Source of the DNA: Hyposmocoma kahamanoa
Lineage: Eukaryota > Arthropoda > Insecta > Lepidoptera > Cosmopterigidae
DNA: 64,000 bases
Direction: 5' to 3'
Assembly (NCBI RefSeq): GCF_003589595.1
Contig: NW_020653726.1
Span: forward strand, 20,402,387 to 20,466,386
Shown here: positions 11,079 to 21,764 of the stretch, one piece after another
Layout: the number at the start of each line of letters is the position of its first letter
How positions within the stretch are numbered: position 1 is the stretch's first letter
Program-made: the position numbers and the translations under genes
The notes under the pieces: model-generated
Seen by the model: the letters and a program-made list of their open reading frames with translations, nothing else
Databases searched by the model: none
What the model was told of the DNA's origin: nothing

Positions 11079-13057
11079 AATAGCGAAACTGGAAGGCTCA
11101 AACCTCGTAACTTAGATTTTCAACTAAGATTTAATGACAAAATTGTAAACACAGACGCAGAAGTTGCTAAAATATTTGAAAATTTTTTTACCAACATTCC
11201 AATTTTGACTACTAATTCGTTAAATTCATCTCCCACGGCCGCTGAATCCTTACTAAAAGAAAATAATGCAGTTAGTATCACTAATTTAAGGTTCCGTCAT
11301 GTATTTCCAAACGATATTGTTAAAGCCTTTAAGTCTATAAATATAAAAAATACTGCCGATCTTGATGGTCTTTCAGTCAGAGTAATTAGTTCTATAGTTG
11401 ATTGTATTGCGCCTTACTTAGCCTGTGTCTTTAATAAATGTGTTGATGATGGTGTCTTTCCTGACCTCATGAAGCAAAGTAAAGTTATTCCACTTTTCAA
11501 ATCTGGTAGTAATTCTGACCCCACCAATTTCAGACCTATATCAATACTACCAACTCTCAGTAAAATATTTGAAAAAATTATTCTAAATCAGATGTGTGCA
11601 CATTTTTATAGTAATAATTTAATGTCTCCTAAACAATTTGGTTTCACTCGGGGTCGCTCTACAACCGACGCTGGTGTAGAGTTGATTAATCATATATTTG
11701 ATGCATGGGAAGTCTCACATGATGCTATTGGTGTATTCTGTGACCTTTCCAAGGCTTTTGATTGTGTGCACCATGATACACTGGTCAGGAAACTTCGCCA
11801 TTATGGTGTGGCGGGACGTGATCTCGACCTTCTTAAATCGTATTTGCGTGGTAGGGTACAGAGGGTCGATGTTAACGGTACGAGATCGTCAGGGTCTGTA
11901 ATTAGCATGGGTGTCCCTCAAGGTTCAATTCTAGGCCCATTTTTGTTTTTAGTTTATATTAATGATTTACCTAGCCTTATGGAGGGTATAAAACATGAGA
12001 TAGTATTGTTTGCTGATGATACTTCCTTATTATTTAAAGTTAAAAGGCACCAATGTTCCTATGACGATGTGAACAATGCTATATCTAAAGTAGTTGATTG
12101 GTTTGCTGTTAATAACCTACTTCTTAATGAGAAAAAAACAAATTGTGTGAAATTTACATTACCCAATGTTAGAGAGACGGTTACAAACATTGTAGTTAGA
12201 AACGAAAAATTGAATCTTGTGGATACAGTTGTATTTCTAGGTATAACGTTAGATGCTAAATTGCAATGGGGTCCCCATATAAGTAAGTTGTCAAAACGGC
12301 TCAGCTCTGCAGTGTACGCGATTAAAAAAATAAGGAAACTTTCAGACGTCGAAACCGCTAGATTGGTTTACTTCAGCTACTTTCACAGTCTAATGACATA
12401 CGGCATGTTGCTTTGGGGTAATGCCGCCGATATCAATAGAATCTTTGTCCTGCAGAAACGTGCAGTTAGGGCAATTTACAATCTGGCCCCCAAAGTATCT
12501 TTGAGAGATAAGTTTAAGGAAATTAACATTCTTACACTAGCCTCACAATACATTTATGAAAATATAATTTATGTTAAAAGGAATAGTAATTACTTTATGA
12601 AAAATAGTGACAGACATAACATTAATACGAGGAATAAAAATAAACTAGCTTTTCTTGATAGTCGTCTTCACAAAGTCAAACAATCATTTAAGGGGCAATG
12701 TATACGCTTCTATAACAAGATTCCGGTTGATATACAAAATTTGCCTTTCACGAGGTTTAAAACTATAGTGAAACAAAAACTTTATACTAAAGGTTATTAT
12801 ACAACTTCTGCGTACTTGGATGACAAAAATCCGTGGTAGTAACCCGTTTAGCTCATGGAGGTAGTCTCAATCTGATGTTTCAAATAAAAAAATATTGTAA
12901 ATGTTATTTACAAAGAGCAACCCCTAGAGTTTCTTGCTCATTCTTCTCAGGGGAATCTGCCTTACGAATGAGCGGTAGAGTTTAACCATTGTGACGATTT
13001 CAAGTGTAATAATGCTTACCTATGAAATAAAGATTATTTTGAATTTGAATTTGAATT
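11079..13057 (+). mobile_element. LINE-A, 5'-truncated but well-preserved non-LTR element
   Basis: An open reverse transcriptase frame is followed by about 200 bp of 3' untranslated sequence (AAAGAGCAACCCCTAGAG and CATTCTTCTCAGGGG segments) and a terminal TTGAAT-unit microsatellite at 13030-13056. ORF1 and the endonuclease are missing. Fragments of the same family lie at 0.65-2.15, 20.6, 23.7-24.2, 28.0-28.3, 31.5-31.8 and 40.1-40.3 kb. The microsatellite tail and protein motifs fit the CR1/Jockey group. Confidence 0.9.
11082..12839 (+). CDS. LINE-A reverse transcriptase (ORF2 C-terminal part)
   Basis: Non-LTR retrotransposon reverse transcriptase, which would copy its own RNA at a nicked chromosomal target. 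The frame is open from a stop at 11052-11054 to TAG at 12837-12839; there is no reliable start because the element is truncated, and the first plausible residues after the junction begin near 11082. Numbering from the TTG at 11205, motifs in order are NFRPISILP (108-116), QFGFTRGRSTTDA (144-156), motif A CDLSKAFD (179-186), GVPQGSILGP (236-245), motif C FADD (269-272) and FLGITLD (344-350). All three catalytic aspartates (180, 271, 272) are present and there is no internal stop. A C-terminal region of about 190 residues follows. The apurinic endonuclease domain is absent, so it is not autonomous. Open reading over 1.7 kb suggests recent insertion. Confidence 0.92.
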   Translation, partial: SETGRLKPRNLDFQLRFNDKIVNTDAEVAKIFENFFTNIPILTTNSLNSSPTAAESLLKENNAVSITNLRFRHVFPNDIVKAFKSINIKNTADLDGLSVRVISSIVDCIAPYLACVFNKCVDDGVFPDLMKQSKVIPLFKSGSNSDPTNFRPISILPTLSKIFEKIILNQMCAHFYSNNLMSPKQFGFTRGRSTTDAGVELINHIFDAWEVSHDAIGVFCDLSKAFDCVHHDTLVRKLRHYGVAGRDLDLLKSYLRGRVQRVDVNGTRSSGSVISMGVPQGSILGPFLFLVYINDLPSLMEGIKHEIVLFADDTSLLFKVKRHQCSYDDVNNAISKVVDWFAVNNLLLNEKKTNCVKFTLPNVRETVTNIVVRNEKLNLVDTVVFLGITLDAKLQWGPHISKLSKRLSSAVYAIKKIRKLSDVETARLVYFSYFHSLMTYGMLLWGNAADINRIFVLQKRAVRAIYNLAPKVSLRDKFKEINILTLASQYIYENIIYVKRNSNYFMKNSDRHNINTRNKNKLAFLDSRLHKVKQSFKGQCIRFYNKIPVDIQNLPFTRFKTIVKQKLYTKGYYTTSAYLDDKNPW

Positions 13058-13080
13058 TGAATAATAAGCTTGTCACACTT

Positions 13081-13985
13081 CCATATTTATTTATTTATTT
13101 ATTCAATATGGTACAATTACAGAAACACAAGCCACATTTACTTAAAATAATATTATCTATACAACTCTTTGCGACTGCTATCCCATTACAAATATACACA
13201 GCTTTTGAAAAGAAAATAAAAATTATATAATTACACATAGCTGATCAAAATAATATGAAAAATAGTATAAAATAGGGGAATTTAAGGATGAGTTATGAAT
13301 TAATAATATTATGAAATAATCAAAATAATATGAAAAAAATACGAAAACGTTAAAAATCATTCTTTGCAAAAAAAATTCATCACAAAAATAAATTCAAACA
13401 AATTAAAAAAAAAAATTACAAGCGTTGAAGACAGACGCTAAAGTGCAGCCCATCTAGCAGTCCCACACCTGGAGTCCCATTAGCAAACCTATGAAGCATA
13501 CATAGGTCTGTGATCTTCCGACGTTCCGCCAGGCTCTTTAAACCGAATTCCTGGAGGCGGTCACCATAATCTGGAAGTTTACCACGCAGACCAAACTTGT
13601 TACAAAGGGGCCTGAGAAATTTAGGTTGTATCGACTCTATTCTGTCTACATGAGTACAGTATACAGGGGACCAGATCGCAGTGCAATACTCAAGTTGACT
13701 ACGGACTAACGCACAGTACAAGATTGTAATTGATGATGGATTCTGAAATGGTTTCGTAGTTCTTAATATAAAACCTAGCATCGTGTGTGCTTTGTTGACA
13801 ATATTATCGAAACGACATCTAGCCGCCAACTGAGAGTCAAAATAAACCCCGAGATATTTTCTCCTACGTATGTTTTAATGATAAAATCATGTCTAAGCAT
13901 ATTTTGTCTTAGGTTGGTTCGGTCTTTTTGTCTTGTTGAATTATATTCTGCTCTCATTTTCAAAACGAACAATAATCATATTGTT
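13081..13985 (-). mobile_element. LINE-B, 5'-truncated non-LTR element
   Basis: A second LINE family, in opposite orientation and tail to tail with LINE-A: its 3' end, with a TTTA-unit tail, lies at 13081-13105, only about 25 bp beyond the LINE-A tail. A non-coding 3' region of about 310 bp, rich in A and T, follows before the coding part. Confidence 0.8.
13416..13985 (-). pseudogene. LINE-B reverse transcriptase, C-terminal fragment
   Basis: The minus-strand frame runs through KYLGVYFDSQLAARCRFDN, NKAHTMLGFILRTTKPF, LYCALVRSQLEYCTAIWSP and a terminal KFGLRGKLPDYGDRLQ region. This is the typical segment after the catalytic core of CR1/Jockey-type reverse transcriptases. A frameshift near 13840-13870 joins it to an upstream piece (NLRQNMLRHDFIIKTY). 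The catalytic motifs are missing and it cannot be functional. The protein is clearly different from LINE-A. Confidence 0.85.
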
Positions 13986-14954
13986 ACTTGAATTTATAAA
14001 CAAATATCCTAGTCTTGGAGTCAATTACCATCACAATCTATATCATACTACACATTTAGTAACGCGCGCAGCTGACATTACTGGTATACTAAAATACACA
14101 AGTACGTTGTTTACAAAATGTTTTAAATTTATTAAATTATATTAGATAGGATATAGAATGGGAATCTAGAGCGGTAAGTCACTGTTTCCGCCTCTTTGGG
14201 ACAGCTGGCTGAAAAACAGCAGAATCACGTATACTTAGACTGTATCTTAGAGTTTTGTGTATTTATTTCTAAGCTTGCTAGAGTAACGCTTACTTCTAAA
14301 TATCATTTCGGCGATTTTTCCCTTAACTCAACGCCCTCGACGACTGTGTAAGTATATAATTTGGAATTCAGAAGTGTCCGTAACATCGAATAACTTTAAG
14401 CAGAAACTTAAAAAACGTAAATTATTTATACAAGTTCACGCACGCGCAAACAAGTTTGTAGTGCACTTTGATATATTAAGTTGTTATAATACCGTTTCTG
14501 TATACCTAGTAGATAAATAAGTTTGCACCGCCTAAACCAAGCCTCATACGAGCGCCCCAGCTGTCTGTTATAATTGTGTCCTACAAGGAAAAACACTTTG
14601 CCTCAGGGCTGCTTGCGAGTAAGAGGGTTCGCTAAATTTATTGCGGTGTCTGGGATTAGTTCTTATGTAGATTTCATATAACCTCTTTCTGTTTGTGGAA
14701 AACATGGATATTTTTATGTAGTTTCTTTGTATATAAATTGGTAGGATGTTCTTCGGATGAGTTGTGTAGACACCGACTGACAAATACGTCTAGAAATTGC
14801 CATTTGCTATCTCGTAGTTTTTGTCAATGCCGAATCCAATTTTTCGTGGCGGGGAAATTGAATTTTGTTGTTTTCTGTCGACCGTCATTGTCGTCAGTAT
14901 CAGACTATAAATAGTCAACAGGACAGACAAACAGGATCTCATTTTAAGAAAGCC
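13986..14954. other. no feature recognised
   Basis: Mixed composition. Short frames near 14340-14520 weakly resemble a degraded LINE C-terminus but carry stops and are not called. The balanced segment at 14530-14660 is unexplained. Confidence 0.4.
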
Positions 14955-15836
14955 TTTGACGAACATTGTAAATACTACCTATATGAGGATGATGTCCAAC
15001 TGTACATTAATGTTGATACACGAAATGTAACCGCTTCATTAGACAAATTACATTCCGACCTAGATAGTATAGCTCACTGGTCTGCTCGTAACTCCTTAAT
15101 TCTAAATTCAAATAAATCCAAATTCATGGTATTGGGATCAAAGGTGCAAATAGAAAAGACCCTATCTCGAATATCCCGGGTGACCGTTCTTGGGTCGGAG
15201 ATAGAGAATGTCAATAGGGTCCGGAACCTCGGAATTCTTATGGACAATCGCCTTCGTTTTGAGGACCATATCCTCAATACAGCTAAAAACTGTCTGTTTC
15301 GCATTAAGGTATTGTATAAGATTAGGAGGTTTTTGAATGAAGAAGTCCGACTGCGCATCTGTGAGTCATTGGTGCTCTCTAAATTTAACTATGGTGATGT
15401 GGTTATGGGTCCATGTTTATTGTCTACCTCTAAACGAATTATTCAGCGCGTACAGAATGCTTGCGTCAGGTTCTGTTATAACGTTCCTCCCCGTACACAT
15501 ATTACGCCGATACTCAATAAAAAAGGTTTATTAAATATGCAATCGAGAAGGACTTTTCATCTTGCGAGTTTGATACACGAAATCGTCAAGTTCAAGCGTC
15601 CTAGTTACTTGTACAATAAGTTGCATTGGGCTGCATACACATACAATTCGAGGCGGATAAATAGTTTTATACTTGTCACACCCTTTCATAAAACTAGAGC
15701 TTTTGAGGGAAGTTTCCGCTACCAGGCTAGTAAATGCTGGAATAATCTTCGACCCCCACTCAAACACCCATTGTCAAAGAAAATTTTTAAAAGTCATCTT
15801 AAAGTTATATTGTTGGACACCCAAAAACAGCCCTGA
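14955..15836 (+). pseudogene. LINE-C reverse transcriptase, C-terminal half
   Basis: The frame is open to TGA at 15834-15836. It starts with DEHCKYYLYEDDVQLYINVD, the catalytic motif C with A changed to E (YEDD for the usual YADD), and both aspartates kept. It continues with SARNSLILNSNKSKFMVLG, NRVRNLGILMDNRLRFEDH (the LG..D motif), LSKFNYGDVVMGP and a terminal RYQASKCWNNLRPPLK region. This order is standard for CR1/Jockey-type polymerases. Immediately upstream in the same frame stands KKAFD, reminiscent of motif A (SKAFD), only about ten residues before YEDD. An internal deletion joining the two motifs is possible but not proven. The missing fingers make it inactive. Confidence 0.88.
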
Positions 15837-16308
15837 TAGTGGAAGGTACTCACTTGCGCTGTACTTTTAAGTTATGCTTCTTTTGCACTAGACACACAAT
15901 ATCACACCTAATACTGTGAAAATTCTCAATAAAGGTTAGCTATCTTTGTAATTTCTTACTGCACTTATTTATTCTAATGTATATTATAATCTATGTTAGT
16001 AGTGACATAATTCATTTAATCTCATTTATTTACTTGTGTAGACTTTAATTTTGGGACCCGGTCGACGCATGAATGCGTAAGGATACGACGGAAGAACAGC
16101 GCCAGTCTCCTGACTGGCATTAAGCTGAGTCGTGGCCTTTTCATGGTTGCTTACAACACATTGTATATATAAGCTTATTATTTAATTTTAGGTTTTCACA
16201 TTTTCCTCCTGTATTTTATTTTGCTTGTTTTTGTAATTGTGTTTCTATTTTTGGTTATTGTGTTGTATGTACCGATGAATAAATGTTTTTCTATTCTATT
16301 CTATTCTA
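14955..16308 (+). mobile_element. LINE-C, 5'-truncated CR1/Jockey-type element
   Basis: The reverse transcriptase C-terminal half is followed by about 470 bp of 3' untranslated region, with AATAAA near 16279 and a terminal CTATT-unit microsatellite at about 16289-16308. The tail type differs from LINE-A (TTGAAT) and LINE-B (TTTA). Truncation at the 5' side removes the endonuclease and the first half of the polymerase. Confidence 0.85.
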
Positions 16309-16360
16309 ACAGAAGTTCACCAAATATCCCATTACTCTGTATAAAGCATGTTGGAATAAA

Positions 16361-16568
16361 CTGATTTGCCCGCTTATTCCCAGTTGTCACCACTGGCTTT
16401 ATTCCCACTGGCGACAAATGGGAAAAAAACCCATATGAGACTTAGAAAAATCCAACTGAGACTTTTTATCCCGTTTGTCACCACATGATAACTTATGGGT
16501 TTTTTTCCCATTTGTCGCCAGTGGGAATAAAGCCAGTGGTGACGGCTGGGAATAAACGGATTTGCCAA
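16361..16568. mobile_element. foldback MITE, about 205 bp
   Basis: Two arms of about 70 bp (16364-16434 and 16495-16566) are almost perfect inverted repeats around a 60-bp loop. Each arm holds CACTGGCTTTATTCCCAC and TGGCGACAAATGGGAAA. The outer end reads GATTTGCC on the left and GGATTTGCC-complement on the right. No coding sequence. The high arm identity points to recent activity. Confidence 0.8.
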
Positions 16569-17594
16569 TGTTACAGGAACAAACTATGTATGCTTGTTAG
16601 TTATAGTTAGTCTGAATTGTCAGAATCATTATCACCTATCATCGTCAAGCTTTTATAAGGAAACTTAAACCAATTTTGAATGTCGCTCGTATACTGTACT
16701 TGTACATCTAGAGTTTCAATATTCTGTGAGACATACAGCGTTTAACTCGTTCGTAAGCTATGTGGCTTTTTAACTGCCGACATCAACTTTTGACATTGTT
16801 CTTGTACGTACGAAGACGCAAAAGAAGTATAAAGTTTTATAATAATCTAGAAGAACTAAGGCAAGATAGCTAGAAATGTAATAATTGTAACATTTCAGAA
16901 ATGTTATAATCAATTACCGTTAAATAAATTAATCTTAGATGTTATAACTGTAAACGTAAAACAATCTCTTACTATGTAATTTCGCTGTACTATGTAGTAC
17001 CAGGACAACAGAACTTAATCCGTGGCATTATTTAGAATGACTACCCAGATCAGGTCTAATTTAGAAAAGTTTATTCATAAAATTGGTCTACCGGCAGCCG
17101 ACCCTGAGACGTCGTCATCTAATGCTCATAGTACTAACTAGGCCACCGAGATCGTCACTAAGAAGTTTTGTAATAGAGTTGAGCATGAGAGAGCGAATTT
17201 CCTCAACAAAACCTAACTAATTTTCGCGTTCCACTACTTACTGTGTTCTGAGTAAAATACATTAGTCCAAATGTTGGCTGGAAACTAAACTTTGAGCTCT
17301 AATTGAATTTAATCTTGTTACGACGGATGTTGTCATATTGTTCTCTATTTACGTATTTTTGGAACACAACATATTCTGTTGTTGAAGGGTGTGATGAGAG
17401 AAAGCTGAAGACTATGTAGTAATAAAGATAGTTATCTATCTTAATCTTAATAATACCTGGGCGATGGTTTACAATTTTTTTTTAAAGAAAGTCAAGAGAA
17501 CATTGAACGAAATTGAACTGACATTTTAAATTTAGTTTTTATAAGTTCGTGAATGTAAAAGAAAAATCAAATTCTTTACAACTTATTGACGAAA
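16569..17594. other. no feature recognised
   Basis: AT-rich sequence with no open frame above 60 codons and none of the named repeats. Confidence 0.45.
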
Positions 17595-17830
17595 CCAATT
17601 TACAAAGCGAGTGTGAGCGGGCAAGTTGATAAGGGCCGACCAAAACGAACTTACCACGACCAAATTGAGGACGTCCTAAGGAAAGGCCAGGTCAAGAAGA
17701 CTCTTAACCTATGAGCGTATATGAAAGCACTGATGCCTGCTAATGAGGCGCGAGATGTGTGTCACGATCGTAACACGTGAAAAGCTGTGATTACTGCCCA
17801 CCCTGATGAGAATAAGGCGTTAAGTGTATG
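17595..17830 (+). pseudogene. LINE C-terminal remnant (RTE-like)
   Basis: A degraded frame reads DKGRPKRTYHDQIEDVLRKG, then QVKKTLNL, a stop, AYMKALMPANEARDVCHDR and a terminal AHPDENKAL. The pattern of a basic GRPKRT stretch followed by an arginine-rich end is familiar from the extreme C-terminus of some insect non-LTR elements. Stops and the lack of a catalytic core make it a relic. The family assignment is tentative. Confidence 0.55.
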
Positions 17831-18119
17831 TTTTGTTGACACATAGAATTTTTATTGTGATATCGTTTTAGTTCACTGGATAACGTATTTGAAACAAGTA
17901 ATTATGAACCTTATTGGCATGATGAATAAACTAACACGCCCAAAATGCCATAAAAAATATCGTATTTAATTCCATATGATAGCACTATTTTTGATGTTTG
18001 GGAACTTAATATTTTCAAATCAAACAGACCTCAACCTTTTCGGCTACAATTCTGGATAATAGACGTTGTGAAGATATAGCGTATAAATATCGTACCTAAA
18101 TATCTCTACGCAAATATAG

Positions 18120-18310
18120 CTCGTGTGTTACATCTCAGAGCTGTTTATTCCTTTGTAAAATATCTCCTTTGCAATGTAAATGAAATAAAATTTACATTAA
18201 TTGGAAACACTAGACTTGTTTTAATTGTATTAAGGCTCATTGCAATTAATGTTGTGACCTCGTTTCGTAATTAGATTTCCCGAGTTCTTACTGTGATTTT
18301 AACTTAAATA
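18120..18310 (+). repeat. REP-6 old repeat, copy 1
   Basis: Matches the reverse complement of 22745-22930 at moderate identity. Shared landmarks are TTTAATTG.ATT.AGGCTCATT and GTAATTAGATTTCCCGAG against GAATTAGATTTCCAGAG. Non-coding; the degree of divergence suggests an old insertion. Confidence 0.55.
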
Positions 18311-18661
18311 TGTAAAGGAATCGGTACAGCATCAAAATTTTTTTTGGCGTGTGTGTTATCGTGTTATTATTAATAAGATAAGGCTATTGTTGACTGACTC
18401 TTAGCACAGGTAAATAAACGCTTTGCTTACATAATATATATAATACCATACCAATGATTTTGTTTATACCAACTGAACTAAACATAACACGTATATTATA
18501 CGATATACATTTTTGAAATGGCTTTCATGTCATATGTAAATTAAAATACATTCTGAAATGGGACACCTCCCTGCCGCCCGATCCGCGCGATAGAACCGAG
18601 GCAGTACAGGAAAAAAATTAGATTCGAGCTGAATCGACTCTTAGACTTACACTTACATTAA

Positions 18662-19224
18662 CACACTGCACCGTGCCCCGCGACAGTGCGCGGTGACGGA
18701 GACGCAGATCAGCGTCCACGCGCGGTTGAAACAGCGCGGGGGCAGCGGTCTAGCGTCCCCGCGCCACTTAAAGTACTTAGTCGCAGTTGATCGCCGTAGT
18801 GATTGTACATGTAGCTGAGACCCTTCTTTGACAAAAATGGTTAATAATACAGAATTCATTCAGTACTCTATACTTATACTGTCTATTCGGTTTTTGTTTA
18901 CTCTAACAAAACGACACCGAAGATAACATTTAACTTTATTACAAAGAATTAAGAAAATATGAAGATTAATTTTGTAACTACACGCGTCCTTTGATTATTT
19001 GTTAGGGAAAATCCGAACGCCAATTACTGGAATAGACACAAATTGATTCCAAATCTCCGCGGTAGTGCGGAGCGCAGTGTGCCATACCCTGCGGCTCGCT
19101 GCGGGAGCGCGGTAAAACCATACGAACGGTTGTGAATGCGCTGTTTTCTATATTAACTGAGGTACTCCAGTAAAAAGTTATAAAACGCAACTCCGCGCTC
19201 CGTCGTGGGGCGCGGTGCAGTGTG
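18662..19224. mobile_element. piggyBac-like MITE between TTAA sites
   Basis: Terminal inverted repeats of at least 23 bp with two mismatches: the left begins CACACTGCACCGTGCCCC and the right end is the complement of CACACTGCACCGCGCCCC. TTAA flanks both sides (18658-18661 and 19225-19228), the known target duplication of piggyBac elements. The subterminal regions are GC-rich (18660-18770 and 19060-19220) around an AT-rich core. No transposase, so it would need a piggyBac enzyme in trans. The short minus-strand frames here are chance readings of the GC-rich ends. Confidence 0.75.
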
Positions 19225-19439
19225 TTAATCGCCTTAAGGGCCTCATTTATTTATGCCGAATCGCGGACCGACTTCATTTTCAGTCTTATTGCAGAGATAT
19301 AAAGCTTTTCATGACCGCTTTAATGTGATTCCGTGTCGATAAGCGTGGTGACTCTCCCACATCAGGCTAGATTACGACCACGCGTTCGTCTAAATCACAC
19401 ACATAAATAACAATAGTTATTTGATTTATAATTAAAATA

Positions 19440-20210
19440 TCGCAACCTTGGCGTAGATGTCTAGTTGAGGGCTTGAGGTGAGGAGACGCGTGGGGCACGT
19501 GATTTGAGTCGGTGGCTATGTCCGGATATTGCCGCAGGACATTGTCACTTGGCATCTCCGGCACTAGCCCGGAAAGCTAGTAGAAAATGAGCTAGACATC
19601 TTCCGGTCCCTCCGGCCGCGTAGGAATTTGGGAACTGGAGAGACGCCGTTCATTCGGCAGCGGGAAGTGAGCATGCCTTACAGCTCCGCCGCCAATGACG
19701 AGATTTGGTAGTCGGCTTAGCGTCGGCGGCTCAGCGGTGGCAACCGTTAGTCGAGCCGAGCGCGACGGGAAGTGAGCGTGCCTACAGCTCCTGGAAAACA
19801 GGGACGGTGTTGTACGTGCACCCGGGATGGCTCACTTAAGGCATTAGCCTTACAGAGAACCGAATGAAGTGCGTGCAAACGTGCTGATCCGGGGTTGGGA
19901 CCTGAATTAGATGGTCCCTGTGCAAGTTCGCTTGCACAGGTCGTAGTGCCCTTCCCGAATAACCAAGAGGTTGATAGGGAGGGGCACTATGAACAAAACT
20001 TATGCAGAAAGATATGGGACTGCTTAAGGCGAGTGACCGGAAGAGAAGCGGGAAAAACTGGTTTACTATATCAAATTAGTTTAAGTGTTTACTAATAAAT
20101 ACAGTCCTCAAATAGAAAATTACTATATACTTAAATATATTGCGCGAAGAATGTGCTAATTTGTTACACAATGTACTTCACTTGATCGTATAAATTCCCG
20201 AAAACAGGAA
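19440..20210 (+). repeat. REP-4 repeat, most complete copy (blocks a to d)
   Basis: Used as the reference for this family. Block a runs from about 19460 to 19650 (CTATGTCCGGATATTGCC), b from 19650 to 20000 (CCCGAATAACCAAGAGGTTG), c from 20010 to 20095 (GCGGGAAAAACTGG) and d after that. It is CpG-rich and balanced against an AT-rich background. No domain is recognised in any frame. It could be an untranslated part of a larger element. Confidence 0.75.
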
Positions 20211-20319
20211 CATTGGTTTCATGCAATTCTTTTTATTTTTACGACTTTCGTATGATAAAAGCATACTTATCATACTTTAGCCGTACGATCACATATCGCT
20301 TTATTTTTACCAAGGGTAA

Positions 20320-20403
20320 GGCTGCTAACAGACTGGCTGCATGTTTATCAACTTCATGCAGTCGCGGTCTCAGATCAAACGTGCAGTCAATCTGTTAGCA
20401 GCC
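20320..20403. repeat. 84-bp inverted repeat
   Basis: GGCTGCTAACAGACTGGCTG at 20320 pairs with CAGTCAATCTGTTAGCAGCC ending at 20403. A smaller inner pair (GCATG / CATGC) lies near 20338-20360. It may be a tiny foldback element or a snap-back repair product. Confidence 0.6.
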
Positions 20404-20589
20404 TCTGACCGCATCGCATGTAAGAATGACTTGAAGGTAATAAGATACGACGCAATTTTTTTTCTTATATTTCCATTTTGTTCTAAATTTTTTTTGTCTA
20501 ATTATTCAAGTTAGTCTGATTTACATTTAGTAGCCATCGCTTATTAACTAATTAAGGAGGATGATTTGTCTTTCCGATAAAACAATTGA

Positions 20590-20835
20590 GGGACAAATGG
20601 AGTTCTACAAGGCGTCGACTAATTCGACAGCCTTAAATTGAAATTATTCTTCTTTACTTTATTAAAGATGTTTAGTTCGAGGCAGTTGCATTTAAATGAC
20701 AAAATTTTGTATATCAATCGGTATATTTGCCCTTTAAATGAATTTGAGACTTTTTGAAGACGACTGTCCTGAATAGCGAGTTTATTTTTATTCCTCGTAT
20801 TAATGTCACTATTTTTCATTAAAAAAAATTGCACA
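20590..20835 (-). pseudogene. LINE-A reverse transcriptase C-terminal scrap
   Basis: The minus-strand frame reads NTRNKNKLAIQDSRLQKV, then SNSFKGQ, matching residues 474-498 of the polymerase at 11.2 kb, and degrades after that. Both ends of the match are internal to the element, so this is a broken relic without tail. Confidence 0.75.
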
Positions 20836-20959
20836 TCAATATCCTTAATGCGTTATTACATAAGTAACTATTCTGCTCAATTTAATGTAAACTGTTTCAT
20901 CTTGAAATAGGTGTGCATCTAGCAAAACACCCTTACAAATTTTTCAGTCTAGAACTGAT

Positions 20960-21190
20960 AATGGAACATAAATACTAGACAACATCGAATATGTTACTCT
21001 GATCCCAAAGTAAGTAGCTAAATCATTATAGAAATCGAAAACAACAACGGTTTATACTACAAACACCCAGACCTGAGACAATAGAGAAAAGTTAGTTTTT
21101 ACATTGACTCGGCAAGGGATCGAACCCGGGACCTCAGAAATGGCGACATCATGAAAACCGGTGTGCAAGCCACTCGACCAATTAGCAAGT
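20960..21190 (-). mobile_element. SINE-3, tRNA-derived, minus strand
   Basis: The reverse complement starts with a tRNA-like head: A box TGGTCGAGTGGC and B box GGTTCGATCC within CCCGGGTTCGATCCC. The body contains TTGTCTCAGGTCTGGGTG and a tail near CATATTCGATGTTGTC. A second copy at 47703-48150 is split by a REP-3. Confidence 0.75.
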
Positions 21191-21260
21191 TTTGTATTAT
21201 CACAACTCTAAGTTGTCCTATTCATTTTGTACAAAAATAACAACAAAAAGTTATAATTAC

Positions 21261-21420
21261 TAAGATAAAGATCGAACACTTAGAAAAAATTCCTTCGATC
21301 CTGCCGGATTCGAACCGACATCTTCTAGCAAACCGTGTCAGATGCTATGCCAACTAAGCCACGGAATGAACCAGCTGACGTCATGAATTTTTCTATGTGC
21401 TTGTTGCTAGATCTTCAATA
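21261..21420 (-). mobile_element. SINE-2, minus strand, leader truncated
   Basis: The reverse complement shows TGGCTTAGTTGGCATAGC (A box) and GGTTCGAATCCGGCAGGATC (B box), preceded by CACATAGAAAAATTC. The long leader seen at 10.9 and 26.4 kb is missing. Confidence 0.8.
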
Positions 21421-21764
21421 AAAATTTAAATTAAAAAGTTATACTTTGACATTGCAAAATGTTCCGACCCGTATGTCCCACGCAAAGGCTCTAAAATATA
21501 AATCCGGGAGCTGTAATCTTTCCTTTATCTCTCACGACCACTAACCAATCTGGTCGTATTTTTACGACCGCAGTTACGTTGCGGCCTACCTTATTACTTT
21601 ACCTACTTTATTGCTTTTTATGTTTGCGACATTCAAAATTGTGATTACATTGTATTTTTAATATAAATCGAATACCTTTAGGGTTCCTTGTGAAATAATT
21701 CCTTAAGAAAAGTACTGCCGCTATACCTATTCGTACAGTGAAGCAGTAATGTGATAATTATGAA
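21421..21764. other. no feature recognised
   Basis: AT-rich with one balanced patch near 21460-21590. Nothing further is supported. Confidence 0.35.
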
